This document shows, one piece after another, positions 44,257 to 58,097 of a DNA stretch of 64,000 nt. The notes under the pieces were generated by a model. It was not told the DNA's origin and made no database searches. It worked only from the letters and a program-made list of their open reading frames with translations. The translations under genes were made by a program, and so were the position numbers. Source of the DNA: Catenovulum sp. 2E275 (GTDB taxonomy: Bacteria; Pseudomonadota; Gammaproteobacteria; Enterobacterales; Alteromonadaceae); the NCBI RefSeq assembly GCF_025515275.1, contig NZ_JAOPFU010000021.1, forward strand, positions 1 through 64,000, given 5' to 3'. Numbering within the stretch: position 1 is the first letter of the stretch; each line of letters opens with the position of its first letter.

Positions 44257-47200
44257 ATGTCTGCAGAACAAGATATTTTTCGAGTTAGACGAAATTACAA
44301 CAAATGGGTCGCTGACCATACGTTGGAGGATTATTCGCTCCGATTTACTGCAAAATCTGCACGGAATTGGTCAACTGGACAAATCGCGATTACGGCAATT
44401 GGTGCCATTTCATTTTTAGCGTTGGAAGCCATTGGTGGTGTTATGACTCTATCTTATGGTTTTACTAATTCTTTTTTAGCTATTTTAACTGTCTCATTAA
44501 TTATATTTTTAACGGCACTGCCCATTTGTTATCACGCAGCTAAACACGGCATTGATATAGATTTATTAACTCGAGGCGCGGGTTTTGGTTATATAGGCTC
44601 AACAATTACCTCCCTTATATATGCCAGCTTTACTTTTATATTTTTTGCCATAGAAGCAGCCATAATGGCAATGGCATTACAACTCACATTAAATATACCT
44701 TTATACATAGGGTATTTTGTCTGCGCGGTTATTGTCATCCCTTTGGTAACCCACGGAATAACTCAAATTAGTCGGTTTCAGCGTATAACTCAGCCTGTCT
44801 GGCTGGTTTTACAAATTTTACCTCTGATTTTTATTGCCATTCATGAATGGCAAGCATTTGAAAACTGGACTCACTTTGAATTAATCCCAGTTGCAGATAG
44901 CCAAACAGGCTATTTTCACTTGCTACTTTTTGGTGCGGCCGCGTCTATAATGTTTTCCCTCATTGCCCAAGTTGGGGAACAAGTCGATTTTTTGCGTTTT
45001 TTACCTCAGGCTGAAAACCAGAAAAAACAATGGTTCTGTGCGCTCATTTTTGCAGGTCCTGGTTGGATCTTGGTTGGCGCTATAAAAATTTTAATTGGCT
45101 CGTTTTTAGCCTATTTAGCATTGTCGCATGGGTTAAATGTTCAACAGTCAGTTGATCCCAATCACATGTATTTAGTTGCTTTTAGCTATATAAGTAATAA
45201 TCCAAATTTAGTTTTATGCTTGGTTGGCCTATTTGTGGTGATATCTCAGCTCAAAATTAATGTCACTAATGCTTATGCTGGCTCAATTGCTTGGTCTAAC
45301 TTTTTTTCACGAGTCACTCAGAATCATCCAGGACGGGTTGTCTGGCTAGTCTTTAATGTCGCTATTGCATTGTTATTAATGGAGCTAGAAATTTTTGCAA
45401 TTATGGAAAAAACGCTGTCAATTTATGGCTTAATCGCTGTCGCTTGGGTCGGCTCTTTGGTTGCAGATTTAACAATTAATAAACCACTAAAATTACGCCC
45501 ACAAGAAATTGAATTTAAACGAGCTCACTTATACGACATTAATCCGGTAGGTTTTGGCTCGATGATTTTGGCTTCTGCTTTAGGCATTTACCTACATTTA
45601 GGTTTTTATGGGCCGGTATGGGCTGCATTAGCCTCTTTTGTTACGCTGGCAGCCACTTTAGTTTTAGCCCCTTTAATCGCTTGGCTCAGTAAAGGTAAGT
45701 TTTATATTGCAAGACCAAATCTTATTTCTTCAACCGCACCAGCTATTTTAAAATGTTGTATTTGTGAACATTCTTTCGAACGTGAAGATATGTCATTTTG
45801 TCCTGCTTATGCAGGTTCTATTTGCTCTTTATGCTGTGCGCTAGATACAAGATGTCATGATCAATGCAAATCTAACTCAAGGTTTTATGACCAATTTTTA
45901 AATTTAATAAAATTATTATTACCCCGTAACTGGGCAAATAGAATTAATACCCGAATTTGCAGTTTTATTGGCTTAATTACTTTAGCCTGCTTTCTAATTT
46001 ATGGATTATTAATTTTTATTTATTTTCAAATAGTTATTGAAACCCAGATAGATCAAGAGCTATTAACTAGCGCTTTAGTTAAGTCATCATTTATTTTAAT
46101 AATTATTGCCGCTGTAATTTGTTGGGTATTTGTTTTAATGAGTGAAAGCCGACGTATTTCAATGAATGAAACCCGTCAGCAAACCCGTTTATTAAAACAA
46201 GAAATATCAGCCCATAAGAAGACAGATCAAGAGTTGCAGCAAGCTAAAGAAATTGCAGAGTCAGCAAACCAAGCTAAAAGCCGATATTTAGCAGGTATTA
46301 GCCATGAGCTTAGATCTCCGCTAAATGCAATATCAGGCTATGCCCAACTACTCGAAAAAAATAAAATAGCACCGGAGCGAACAGAGCAAGCGGTAAGTGT
46401 GATACGCCGAAGTAGTGAATACCTTGCAGACTTAATAGAAGGTTTATTAGATATTTCAAAAATTGAGGCTGGTAAATTAGATTTAATTAAAAATGAAGTA
46501 CATTTACCATCCTTACTTAATCAAATTGTCAGTATGTTTAAACTACAGGCAGAAAATAAGTCTATTGAATTTATATACTTAGTTAAAGGACACTTACCTG
46601 AATTTGTCAGAACAGATGAAAAACGTCTACGTCAAATATTAATCAACTTGTTATCTAACGCGATTAAGTTTACCCATAAAGGGCAAGTTAAATTTGAAGT
46701 AATCTATAAAAACGAAATAGCTAAATTTATTATTACTGATACTGGGGTAGGCATAGATGAATCTGAACACAGTAAAATTTTTAAACCTTTTGAACGAATT
46801 AGAAAACCGGGAGAGCCTTATGTTTCTGGTACGGGGTTAGGATTAACAATTACGAACCTTTTAACCGAAATTATGGGCGGCCATATATCCCTCAACAGTA
46901 AAAAAGACAAAGGCAGCCAATTTACTGTTTCTTTAATGCTAAGTGGTATAAGTAAAAATTATATTTCAACCAGCCGTATTAATCAGGTTATCACCAGTAT
47001 CACAGGAGATAATAAATTAATTATGTTAGTTGATGATGATCCAACTCATCGAGGATTAATAAAAGAAACTTTATCGACACTTGGATTTTCAATTGTTGAA
47101 GCGGCTGATGGTTTTGAATGCTTAAATTTATTAGAAGGCTGCCAACCTGATCTATTTCTATTAGACGTATCTATGCCAGGCATGACAGGTTTTGAATTGA

Positions 47201-47631
47201 CTCGTCTATTACGAGAAAAATCACTATTTACCCCAATTATAATGGTTTCAGCTGATGCCAGAGAAAATCAATTACAAGATACAACTCAACATGCTCATAA
47301 TGATTATGTCGTAAAACCAGTCCAATTAGATACTCTAATTGAAAAAATAGGGGAACATTTAAACTTACAATGGAACTACAAAACCAGTGAAACACTAGAA
47401 CAATTTGATGAAAAGAATAAACCTCAACAGCAAATACCAGTGCTATCCGAAAATATAATAAATGAGCTATTGGCACTTAGTGAAATGGGCTATTACAAAG
47501 CTCTGTTAAGTAAATTAAAAAAACTCCAAACAGATAACTCTGCGACACCAGAATTTATCAGTCAACTTTTAATATTATGTAATAAATTTCAATTTAAACA
47601 GATAAGTCAAATTTTGCGAGAAACCCTATGA
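44257..47631 (+). CDS. hybrid histidine kinase with NCS1 permease input domain
   Basis: The protein has about 1124 residues from ATG 44257; the longer frame opens with TTG 44203 and lacks support. Residues about 1-480 are a full NCS1-type nucleobase/allantoin permease with about 12 transmembrane helices (NKWVADHTLEDYSLRF start, RGAGFGYIGS). A cysteine-rich segment (about 495-545, CCICEHSF, CSLCC, CHDQC) may bind zinc, then two more helices. A coiled coil leads to HisKA (SHELRSPLNAIS, His near 683), HATPase (NLLSNAIKF, DTGVGI, GTGLGL) and a receiver domain (DDD near 926, D near 970). It is divergent from the urea/amide operon and overlaps the response regulator gene, so transport-coupled sensing of a nitrogen compound is likely. 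Confidence 0.93.
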   Translation: MSAEQDIFRVRRNYNKWVADHTLEDYSLRFTAKSARNWSTGQIAITAIGAISFLALEAIGGVMTLSYGFTNSFLAILTVSLIIFLTALPICYHAAKHGIDIDLLTRGAGFGYIGSTITSLIYASFTFIFFAIEAAIMAMALQLTLNIPLYIGYFVCAVIVIPLVTHGITQISRFQRITQPVWLVLQILPLIFIAIHEWQAFENWTHFELIPVADSQTGYFHLLLFGAAASIMFSLIAQVGEQVDFLRFLPQAENQKKQWFCALIFAGPGWILVGAIKILIGSFLAYLALSHGLNVQQSVDPNHMYLVAFSYISNNPNLVLCLVGLFVVISQLKINVTNAYAGSIAWSNFFSRVTQNHPGRVVWLVFNVAIALLLMELEIFAIMEKTLSIYGLIAVAWVGSLVADLTINKPLKLRPQEIEFKRAHLYDINPVGFGSMILASALGIYLHLGFYGPVWAALASFVTLAATLVLAPLIAWLSKGKFYIARPNLISSTAPAILKCCICEHSFEREDMSFCPAYAGSICSLCCALDTRCHDQCKSNSRFYDQFLNLIKLLLPRNWANRINTRICSFIGLITLACFLIYGLLIFIYFQIVIETQIDQELLTSALVKSSFILIIIAAVICWVFVLMSESRRISMNETRQQTRLLKQEISAHKKTDQELQQAKEIAESANQAKSRYLAGISHELRSPLNAISGYAQLLEKNKIAPERTEQAVSVIRRSSEYLADLIEGLLDISKIEAGKLDLIKNEVHLPSLLNQIVSMFKLQAENKSIEFIYLVKGHLPEFVRTDEKRLRQILINLLSNAIKFTHKGQVKFEVIYKNEIAKFIITDTGVGIDESEHSKIFKPFERIRKPGEPYVSGTGLGLTITNLLTEIMGGHISLNSKKDKGSQFTVSLMLSGISKNYISTSRINQVITSITGDNKLIMLVDDDPTHRGLIKETLSTLGFSIVEAADGFECLNLLEGCQPDLFLLDVSMPGMTGFELTRLLREKSLFTPIIMVSADARENQLQDTTQHAHNDYVVKPVQLDTLIEKIGEHLNLQWNYKTSETLEQFDEKNKPQQQIPVLSENIINELLALSEMGYYKALLSKLKKLQTDNSATPEFISQLLILCNKFQFKQISQILRETL

Positions 47632-48530
47632 CAATGCACAGAAAACAAAAAAATGTTGTGCTGATAGTAGATGATTCACCCGAAACATTAAGTATGTTAA
47701 ATGATGCATTAGACGGGCAGAACCTTACATTATTAATAGCAATGGAAGGCCAACAAGCTGTAACAATTGCTGAAAATATTCATCCTGATATTATTTTAAT
47801 GGATGCAATGATGCCAAATATGGATGGTTTTGAAGCTTGTAAAATTATTAAACAAAATCCCTTATTAAAACATACCCCTGTCATTTTTATGACAGGTATG
47901 AGTGATACTCAAAGTGTAAAAAAAGGGTTTGCGGCTGGCGGCACTGATTATATAACAAAGCCCATAAACCCTGATGAATTGATCATCAGAATGCAGTCCC
48001 ATTTATCCAATGCAAAAATAACCATACATGCACAGCAAGCGTTAGATAATTCAGGGCAATTTTTATTTGCGGTTAACAAAGTAGGGCAAATCAAATGGGC
48101 AACTCCGCAAACTTATCAATTATTTGAATTAGCTGGTGCTGATGAGCAATGGCTCACCACAAGTCTTGCTAAAAAGTTGGCTAATTTTGTTGTAAACCCT
48201 GATAAAAGGCAATTTCCATTGCGAATTAATGCCGCACAAAAACCACTGGAATTAAAATATATATCCGAAACTGATGATAACGAATTTTTACTACGCCTTT
48301 CAGATTTAGAGCAACCGGATGAAACAGTAATCCTGCGTAACAAGTATCCACTTACAGAACGTGAATCAGAGGTATTATTGTGGATAAGTAAAGGGAAAAC
48401 CAATAGAGAAATAGCCACTGTACTTAGTATGAGCCCAAGAACCGTCAACAAACACTTAGAGCAGATATTTAAAAAGCTCGGAGTAGAAAATAGAACATCA
48501 GCTGCGGCTATGGCTTTACAGTGCTTTTAA
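47628..48530 (+). CDS. LuxR-family response regulator
   Basis: This 300-residue protein has an N-terminal receiver domain (VDDSPETL near 14-21, phospho-acceptor D in ILMDAMMPNMDG, conserved K in TKPINPDE), a middle PAS-like linker (about 140-225), and a C-terminal LuxR/NarL helix-turn-helix (LTERESEVLLWISKGKTNRE). Its start overlaps the kinase stop by 4 bp (ATGA), so it is the cognate partner. Probable targets are the divergent urea/amide operon and its own promoter. Confidence 0.93.
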   Translation: MTMHRKQKNVVLIVDDSPETLSMLNDALDGQNLTLLIAMEGQQAVTIAENIHPDIILMDAMMPNMDGFEACKIIKQNPLLKHTPVIFMTGMSDTQSVKKGFAAGGTDYITKPINPDELIIRMQSHLSNAKITIHAQQALDNSGQFLFAVNKVGQIKWATPQTYQLFELAGADEQWLTTSLAKKLANFVVNPDKRQFPLRINAAQKPLELKYISETDDNEFLLRLSDLEQPDETVILRNKYPLTERESEVLLWISKGKTNREIATVLSMSPRTVNKHLEQIFKKLGVENRTSAAAMALQCF

Positions 48531-48557
48531 GTTTTAGTTGCTCAAACATACCATAAC

Positions 48558-48586
48558 AAAAAGGACAGCAATTGCTGTCCTTTTTT
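48558..48586. terminator. bidirectional intrinsic terminator
   Basis: AAAAGGACAGCA-ATTGCTGTCCTTTT is a perfect palindromic stem flanked by A and T runs, between the convergent response regulator gene and atpC. It would end transcripts from both sides, including the ATP synthase operon. Confidence 0.88.
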
Positions 48587-48615
48587 AGTATTTAACTAAC
48601 TTTATAATTAATTAG

Positions 48616-49041
48616 TTATTTTGTGCGGCGGCGCATTTCTTCAATAATTCTGATTTGGGCAACTGCTTTAGCAAGCTCCATAGCTGCTTCTGCATAGTTC
48701 AAATCAGAAGATGAATTGTGAATATGCTCTTCTGCACGACGTTTAGCATCTAAAGCTGCCTGTTCATCTAAATCTTCACCGCGTACTGCAACGTCAGCCA
48801 AAACAACAATGCCGTTTGGTTGAACTTCAAGTACACCGCCAGATAAATAGATCAGCTCTTCTTCGCCAAACTGTTTAACTAATTTAATCATACCAGGCTT
48901 AATTGGTGTGATTAAAGGAGCATGGCCGTATTGTACGCCAAGCTCACCTTCCACACCGCTTACCTGAATTGACTCAACTAAACCGGAGAAGATTTTTTCT
49001 TCGGCGCTGACTACGTCTAAATGAGTTGTCATAGCTGCCAC
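48616..49041 (-). CDS. atpC: ATP synthase epsilon subunit
   Basis: This 141-residue F1 epsilon subunit has the N-terminal beta-sandwich ([27 protein letters not shown]) and C-terminal helical hairpin that restrains ATP hydrolysis. Last gene of the atp operon, followed by a strong bidirectional terminator. Confidence 0.97.
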   Translation of the reverse strand: MAAMTTHLDVVSAEEKIFSGLVESIQVSGVEGELGVQYGHAPLITPIKPGMIKLVKQFGEEELIYLSGGVLEVQPNGIVVLADVAVRGEDLDEQAALDAKRRAEEHIHNSSSDLNYAEAAMELAKAVAQIRIIEEMRRRTK

Positions 49042-49059
49042 CTTTTACCTCCGGTTTAA

Positions 49060-51337
<2,278 letters not shown>

Positions 51338-51377
51338 TTCTCTTCACTCCGATTAAATTAATCGTAGACTCAGACTA

Positions 51378-52919
51378 TTACCAAGTTTGAGTCGATTTGA
51401 AAGTTTCTAAAGCAGCTTTTAATGCAGCTTCGATGTCAGCGTTATAGTCGCCTTTCTCATCGATTTTACCCATTAATTCTGCATGCTCAGACTTCATATA
51501 AGAGTGAAGCGCCGCTTCGAAATCAAGGATCTTATCTAATGAAATATCATTTAAGAAACCTTTATCCGCTGCGAACAGAGAAACAGCCATCAAACTGACA
51601 CTCAATGGAGCAAATTGCTTCTGCTTCATTAATTCAGTAACGCGTTGACCGTGCTCTAACTGAGCGCGAGTTGCGTCATCTAAATCAGAAGCGAATTGAG
51701 CAAAGGCTGCTAATTCACGATACTGAGCTAAAGCTAGACGAATACCACCGCCTAATTTTTTGATGATTTTAGTTTGTGCAGCACCACCTACACGAGATAC
51801 CGAAATACCAGCGTTAATTGCCGGACGGATACCCGAGTTGAACATGCCAGTTTCTAAGAAGATCTGACCGTCAGTAATTGAAATTACGTTAGTAGGTACG
51901 AATGCAGAAACGTCACCAGCTTGAGTTTCGATGATAGGTAAAGCAGTTAATGAACCAGTCTTACCTTTAACTTCACCGTTGGTATACTTTTCAACGTAAT
52001 CTGCATTAACGCGAGATGCACGCTCAAGTAAACGTGAGTGAAGATAGAAAACGTCACCTGGGTAAGCTTCACGTCCTGGTGGACGACGTAATAATAGTGA
52101 AACTTGACGATAAGCAACCGCTTGCTTAGATAAGTCATCGTAAACGATTAACGCATCTTGACCACGGTCACGGAAGTATTCACCCATAGTACAACCAGCA
52201 TAAGGAGCTAGGTATTGAAGCGCCGCAGATTCAGAAGCGTTTGCAGCAACAATAATGGTATGCTCTAACGCACCGTGCTCTTCTAATTTACGTACTACGT
52301 TTGCAAGCGTTGATGCTTTTTGACCAATCGCAACATAGATACATTTAACACCAGTACCTTTTTGGTTGATGATAGCATCGATAGCAACAGCAGATTTACC
52401 AATTTGACGGTCACCGATGATAAGCTCACGCTGACCACGCCCGATTGGAACCATTGAGTCGATTGCTTTATAACCAGTTTGCAGAGGCTCATCAACAGAT
52501 TGACGATCGATTACACCCGGTGCAATTTTTTCAACAGGTTCAAAACCGTCATTCTCAATTGGACCTTTACCGTCAATTGCTTGACCTAAAGTGTTTACCA
52601 CACGGCCTAAAAGACCTGGACCAACTGGAACTTCTAAGATACGGCCTGTACCTTTAACTTTAGTGCCTTCTTGTAGGTCAGCATAAGGACCCATAACAAC
52701 AGCACCAACAGAGTCTCTTTCTAAGTTTAATGCGATAGCATAACGGCTACCTGGAAGCTCAATCATCTCACCTTGCATTACATCGGCTAAACCGTGAATG
52801 CGGATGATACCGTCAGTAACAGATACGATAGTACCTTCGTTACGAGCTTCACTGACGATTTCGAACTTTTCAATACGTTTTTTGATCAGTTCGGCAATTT
52901 CAGTGGAATTCAGTTGCAT
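51378..52919 (-). CDS. atpA: ATP synthase alpha subunit
   Basis: This is the 513-residue non-catalytic nucleotide-binding F1 subunit with P-loop GDRQIGKSA, the alpha/beta signature [10 protein letters not shown] and C-terminal helical domain. Eleven bp after atpH. Confidence 0.98.
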   Translation of the reverse strand: MQLNSTEIAELIKKRIEKFEIVSEARNEGTIVSVTDGIIRIHGLADVMQGEMIELPGSRYAIALNLERDSVGAVVMGPYADLQEGTKVKGTGRILEVPVGPGLLGRVVNTLGQAIDGKGPIENDGFEPVEKIAPGVIDRQSVDEPLQTGYKAIDSMVPIGRGQRELIIGDRQIGKSAVAIDAIINQKGTGVKCIYVAIGQKASTLANVVRKLEEHGALEHTIIVAANASESAALQYLAPYAGCTMGEYFRDRGQDALIVYDDLSKQAVAYRQVSLLLRRPPGREAYPGDVFYLHSRLLERASRVNADYVEKYTNGEVKGKTGSLTALPIIETQAGDVSAFVPTNVISITDGQIFLETGMFNSGIRPAINAGISVSRVGGAAQTKIIKKLGGGIRLALAQYRELAAFAQFASDLDDATRAQLEHGQRVTELMKQKQFAPLSVSLMAVSLFAADKGFLNDISLDKILDFEAALHSYMKSEHAELMGKIDEKGDYNADIEAALKAALETFKSTQTW

Positions 52920-52930
52920 GCTCTAATCCC

Positions 52931-53464
52931 CTACGACTGTAACGCTGTGTTCAGTCGATCCAATTTTCCGCGAATCGTGCTGTCAATAACCATGTCACCG
53001 GCTTTAATTAATAAACCGCCAACCACTGATTCATCAACACGACAATTAAGCTTAACTTTTCTGGCTAAACGTTTTTCTAACGATTGAACTAAACTGCTTT
53101 GTTGCGCAGTAGACAATTCAACAGCTGAGGTAACAAAAACTTCAACTGTTTTTTCATATTCGTCTTTTAGTTCAGAAAATAAAGTTACAACTTCAGGTAA
53201 CGAAGCCAAACGTTTATTTTCAGCCATAAGTTTGATTAAGTTCTGACCATTTAGGTCAAGCTGATCTTCACAAACACCAACGAAGATTTGCGCAACTTGC
53301 TCAGCATTAGCTGAACTCGTTAATAACTGCTGCATAGTTTCGTTTTTAGAAACTTCAGCCGCAAACACTAACATTGATTGCCATTTTTCAACAGCACTTT
53401 GCTCAACAGCATAATCAAACGCGGCTCTTGCGTATGGTCGGGCAATAGTTGTCAATTCAGACAT
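52931..53464 (-). CDS. atpH: ATP synthase delta subunit
   Basis: This is the 177-residue OSCP/delta subunit joining the peripheral stalk to F1. It has the N-terminal ARPYARAAFDYA and the C-terminal VDESVVGGLLIKAGDMVIDS motif. Twelve bp after atpF. Confidence 0.97.
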   Translation of the reverse strand: MSELTTIARPYARAAFDYAVEQSAVEKWQSMLVFAAEVSKNETMQQLLTSSANAEQVAQIFVGVCEDQLDLNGQNLIKLMAENKRLASLPEVVTLFSELKDEYEKTVEVFVTSAVELSTAQQSSLVQSLEKRLARKVKLNCRVDESVVGGLLIKAGDMVIDSTIRGKLDRLNTALQS

Positions 53465-53476
53465 AATAATTACCCC

Positions 53477-53947
53477 TTATAATTCCTCAACCAACTGGTC
53501 AAGAATATCCGCATGAGCCTTAGCATCGATAGAACGTGCTAGAATTTTTTCTGCGCCAGCAACCGCTAAAACAGCAACTTGTTGACGTAATTCAGCACGA
53601 GCACGGTTACGCTCAGCTTCTAAGTCAGCTTGACCTTGAGCTAGAATCTTATCATTTTCGGCACGCGCTTTATCAGCCGCTTCGTCAATGATTTGTGCTT
53701 CGCGTTTTTTAGCTTGTTCAATGATGGCAGCAGCTTGCTCTTTAGCTTCTTTCAATTTAACAGCAGCTTCTTTTTTAGCTAACTCTAAATCTTTTTCAGC
53801 TTGTTCAGAAGCTTCTAAACCATCTGCAATTTTTTTCTGACGATCTTCAATTGCGCCATTCAATGGTGGCCACACGTATTTCATTGTGAACCAAACAAAG
53901 AAGATAAATGCAATTAATTCGCCTAGTAGAGTGGCGTTGATATTCAC
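53477..53947 (-). CDS. atpF: ATP synthase b subunit
   Basis: This 156-residue peripheral stalk subunit has a single N-terminal transmembrane helix (about 5-25, [20 protein letters not shown]) and then a long alanine/glutamate/lysine-rich coiled coil that dimerises and contacts delta. Confidence 0.97.
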   Translation of the reverse strand: MNINATLLGELIAFIFFVWFTMKYVWPPLNGAIEDRQKKIADGLEASEQAEKDLELAKKEAAVKLKEAKEQAAAIIEQAKKREAQIIDEAADKARAENDKILAQGQADLEAERNRARAELRQQVAVLAVAGAEKILARSIDAKAHADILDQLVEEL

Positions 53948-53995
53948 AACCGCGCCTCCTTAATTAATTGTTCGAGAAATACTTAAATTTTAAAA

Positions 53996-54247
<252 letters not shown>

Positions 54248-54340
54248 TTAAAAAATTAAAGTAAATAAAAAACTTGTTTGGGCATCCTGCCCTAAACCCT
54301 TCGGGGCCAGCGTTAGCTGTCTAACTTTAGTCCCGAAAAG

Positions 54341-55159
<819 letters not shown>

Positions 55160-55534
55160 TTAATGAAAAGAATTCGGTGCTAATACATGCGCAACCAGCG
55201 CAACTGCAAAGCCAAAAAATACAAAACCCACTAAAAATAGCTGTGATTTTAAAATAATTGCAAGTACCAAACTTGTAATCACCAATTTTAACGTGCTGCC
55301 TCGATAAAATCGGCGCATGGTTGTTTTGAGTTGTGTAGCCCCTGCGGTAGAAAATAAAAATCCCGCTAAGATAAAATTAGGCAAAACACCACAACAACCA
55401 CCCACAAGTGTAGACACAGCTGCATCTTTGTTTTGTATAAATAAAATAACCAAGCTGATTAAAGCAACAACTAAAAACTGAAAACCTATTATTTTACATG
55501 CGGTTAAAAAACCCGCTAAGGCCAGTTTATTCAA
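55160..55534 (-). CDS. atpI: ATP synthase protein I
   Basis: This protein of about 124 residues has four transmembrane segments and the GGCCGVLPN motif typical of AtpI, a helper in c-ring assembly and possibly magnesium uptake. No ATG is available at the start: TTG 55534, preceded by AAAGAG, gives family length; a TTG at 55600 would add 22 residues. First gene of the atp operon. Confidence 0.85.
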   Translation of the reverse strand: MNKLALAGFLTACKIIGFQFLVVALISLVILFIQNKDAAVSTLVGGCCGVLPNFILAGFLFSTAGATQLKTTMRRFYRGSTLKLVITSLVLAIILKSQLFLVGFVFFGFAVALVAHVLAPNSFH

Positions 55535-55726
55535 AATATAAAACTCTTTAATTTGCTGGTTAGCACCTATTTTGTGTCTAAACGCACAAATCTGATGCAA
55601 AATTTTGCGCAGAGTATACAGAATTATCCCGTATTTTCAATATAAACCGTATTGATTCGCACTTAAAAAAATGAATAAAAATGCAGTCTGCGTTAATATA
55701 AATTTATAGTTTTAGTTATTTCTTAA

Positions 55727-56635
55727 TTATTTTTGCTTTAAGCGGGCAATAATCCCATCTAACGCATCTAAATTAGCAAAGTCGATAACCATCTTACCTT
55801 TACCTGCGCGATTATGACTGATTTTGACACCCGAGCCAATCATTTCTGATATTTCATTTTGTAAATGCTCAATATTTGGATCAGGTTTTTGAGGAGTTTT
55901 TTCAGCCGGCGGCTGAAGTAATTTATTCACTAGCTTTTCGGTATCGCGTACCGTTAATCCTTTAGCAGCAACTAAACGTCCTGTTTCAATTTGAGTATCA
56001 CCGGTTAAAGCTAATAAACATCGGGCATGGCCCATTTCAATATCGCCATGTTCAAGTAAAGTTTTAACTTCATCTTCAAGCGAATTTAAACGCAATAGGT
56101 TAGTGACAGTCGTTCTGGATTTACCAACCGCGTCAGCAACTTGCTGATGAGTTAACTCAAATTCCGTTAATAAACGATCAAGTGCGATCGCCTCTTCCAT
56201 CGCATTTAAATCTTCACGCTGAATATTTTCAATAAGTGCAATTGCAACCGCGGCTTCATCTGGGATTTTCTTAACTAAACAAGGAACCGTATCTAACTTA
56301 GCAAGTTGAGCAGCACGCCAACGTCGTTCACCGGCGATAATTTCATACTCATTACTAGATTCAAGTTGGCGCACCACAATTGGTTGAATAATACCTTGAG
56401 CGCGGATGGAGCTGGCTAATTCTTCTAACGCTTCCGGTGACATATCTTTTCTTGGTTGATATTTACCCGGTTTTAAAAACTCTATCGGTAATTTGTGTAA
56501 CTCATTTTTTTCAGCAGCAAGATTAACTTGTTGGTTGTTTTCATCTGCCTGCGGGCTATTTTCTGATTTAACTGAGTGACTCGTGGCTAATAGGGCGTCT
56601 AAACCTCTACCTAAACCTCGTTTTTTTACCGACAT
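55727..56635 (-). CDS. parB: chromosome partitioning protein ParB
   Basis: This is a 302-residue CTP-dependent sliding clamp that loads on parS sites. It starts KKRGLGRGLDALL, has the GERRWRAAQLA CTP-binding motif, an HTH (HQQVADAVGKSRTTVTNLLR) and a C-terminal dimerisation domain. It pairs with ParA and lies within 5 kb of oriC as expected. I did not locate a clear parS in the window. Confidence 0.97.
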   Translation of the reverse strand: MSVKKRGLGRGLDALLATSHSVKSENSPQADENNQQVNLAAEKNELHKLPIEFLKPGKYQPRKDMSPEALEELASSIRAQGIIQPIVVRQLESSNEYEIIAGERRWRAAQLAKLDTVPCLVKKIPDEAAVAIALIENIQREDLNAMEEAIALDRLLTEFELTHQQVADAVGKSRTTVTNLLRLNSLEDEVKTLLEHGDIEMGHARCLLALTGDTQIETGRLVAAKGLTVRDTEKLVNKLLQPPAEKTPQKPDPNIEHLQNEISEMIGSGVKISHNRAGKGKMVIDFANLDALDGIIARLKQK

Positions 56636-56662
56636 TGAATTTACCTAAAATTTTATAAAAAG

Positions 56663-57451
56663 CTATGCTACTTGTTTTGATTTTTCTTTTTCGCTTTTGC
56701 GGATCATTTCACCAGCCAATGCCAGATAAGCTTTAGCTCCGGTTGATGTTTTATCATAATACATTACAGGTTCGCCAAAACTAGGCGCTTCGGCTAAACG
56801 AACATTTCGTGGAATAACGGTTCGATATACTTTTTCTCCAAAGTGTTTTTTAAGTTGTTCAGAAACATCATTTGCAAGACGATTACGCGGATCGTACATA
56901 GTACGAAGCACCCCCTCAATCCGTAAATTAGGATTAACCACCGCAGCCAATTTTTCAATGGTATCTTTTAACGCGGTAATCCCTTCAAGCGCATAATATT
57001 CACATTGCATCGGTACAAGTACCGAATCAGCCGCAGCCATTGCGTTAACCGTGAGCATATTCAGTGAAGGCGGGCAGTCAATAATAATAAAATCATAATT
57101 ATTTTTGTATTCAGCTAACGCATTGCGCAATCTAAGCTCACGCGCAAAACATTCCATCAGTTTAATTTCAACAGCGGTAACATCTGAGTTTGCAGCGATT
57201 AAATCATATTTGCCTGAAGTTTTACTGATAATCACCTCAGGTAGAGGTTTTTCGTCAATTAATAATTCGTAAGAAGTCGCAGGAGCATCGTATTTATCAA
57301 CACCGCTGCCCACAGTTGCATTGCCTTGCGGATCTAAGTCGATCAATAAAATTTTGCGTTTGGTAGCAGCCATAGATGCAGCTAAATTTACTGCCGTTGT
57401 GGTTTTACCCACACCACCTTTTTGATTCGCAATCGCAATAGTTTTACCCAT
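56663..57451 (-). CDS. parA: chromosome partitioning ATPase ParA
   Basis: This 262-residue deviant Walker ATPase shows KGGVGKTTTAVNLA (about 10-23), DLDPQGNAT and DCPPSL. It drives ParB-oriC segregation over the nucleoid. 27 bp before parB and 13 bp after rsmG. Confidence 0.98.
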   Translation of the reverse strand: MGKTIAIANQKGGVGKTTTAVNLAASMAATKRKILLIDLDPQGNATVGSGVDKYDAPATSYELLIDEKPLPEVIISKTSGKYDLIAANSDVTAVEIKLMECFARELRLRNALAEYKNNYDFIIIDCPPSLNMLTVNAMAAADSVLVPMQCEYYALEGITALKDTIEKLAAVVNPNLRIEGVLRTMYDPRNRLANDVSEQLKKHFGEKVYRTVIPRNVRLAEAPSFGEPVMYYDKTSTGAKAYLALAGEMIRKSEKEKSKQVA

Positions 57452-57464
57452 GACAGCAACTCCG

Positions 57465-58097
57465 TTATTTTAGTTTAATTTCCACAAGATGACGTTCTTC
57501 GTTCAATTGTGGGACATTGAGCTTACTTACTTTTTCTAATTCAAATTCTGGTGCAAGTGTATCAATTTCTGTCGACGGGTAAATGCCTTTCATCGCAAAA
57601 AAACGACCGGTTTCAGGTTTTACTAAATGCTGACACCAAGTCAGCATGTCTTCAAGCGAAGCAAATGCTCGGCTGAGTACACCATCAAATTTATTTTCGG
57701 GGATAAAATCTTCAACCCGGCTTTGTACCGGTTTTACGTTTTTTATACCTAATTCAAAAATCGTTTGTTGAATAAAACGCGTGCGTTTACCTAAGCTATC
57801 TAACAAAACAAATTGACTGTCTGGCATCATAATCGCCAGCGGTACACCGGGCAAACCCGGACCTGTGCCTACGTCGATATAATTTTGTTGTTGCGGTAAT
57901 AATTTGAGTAATGCAACAGAATCAGAAATGTGACGAGTGATCATTTCCATTGGATCGCGTACCGAGGTTAAGTTATACGCTTTGTTCCATTTGTGCAGTT
58001 GCTCAACAAAACCAACTAGCTGATTTTTTTGTAACTCAGTAGCTGAAATTTCCATTTCAGCTAAATGAGCTTCTAACTTTTTTAGCAAATCCGACAT
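57465..58097 (-). CDS. rsmG: 16S rRNA m7G527 methyltransferase RsmG
   Basis: This 210-residue SAM-dependent methyltransferase of the GidB family shows the cofactor motif [15 protein letters not shown] and the conserved [11 protein letters not shown] segment. It directly abuts the mnmG stop, so it is translationally linked to mnmG. Confidence 0.97.
   Translation of the reverse strand: MSDLLKKLEAHLAEMEISATELQKNQLVGFVEQLHKWNKAYNLTSVRDPMEMITRHISDSVALLKLLPQQQNYIDVGTGPGLPGVPLAIMMPDSQFVLLDSLGKRTRFIQQTIFELGIKNVKPVQSRVEDFIPENKFDGVLSRAFASLEDMLTWCQHLVKPETGRFFAMKGIYPSTEIDTLAPEFELEKVSKLNVPQLNEERHLVEIKLK

Noticed and set aside
44117-44419. Plus-strand open frame of 100 codons overlapping the kinase start
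   Set aside because: It overlaps the permease-kinase N-terminus in another frame and spans the control region; no domain or ribosome site supports it.
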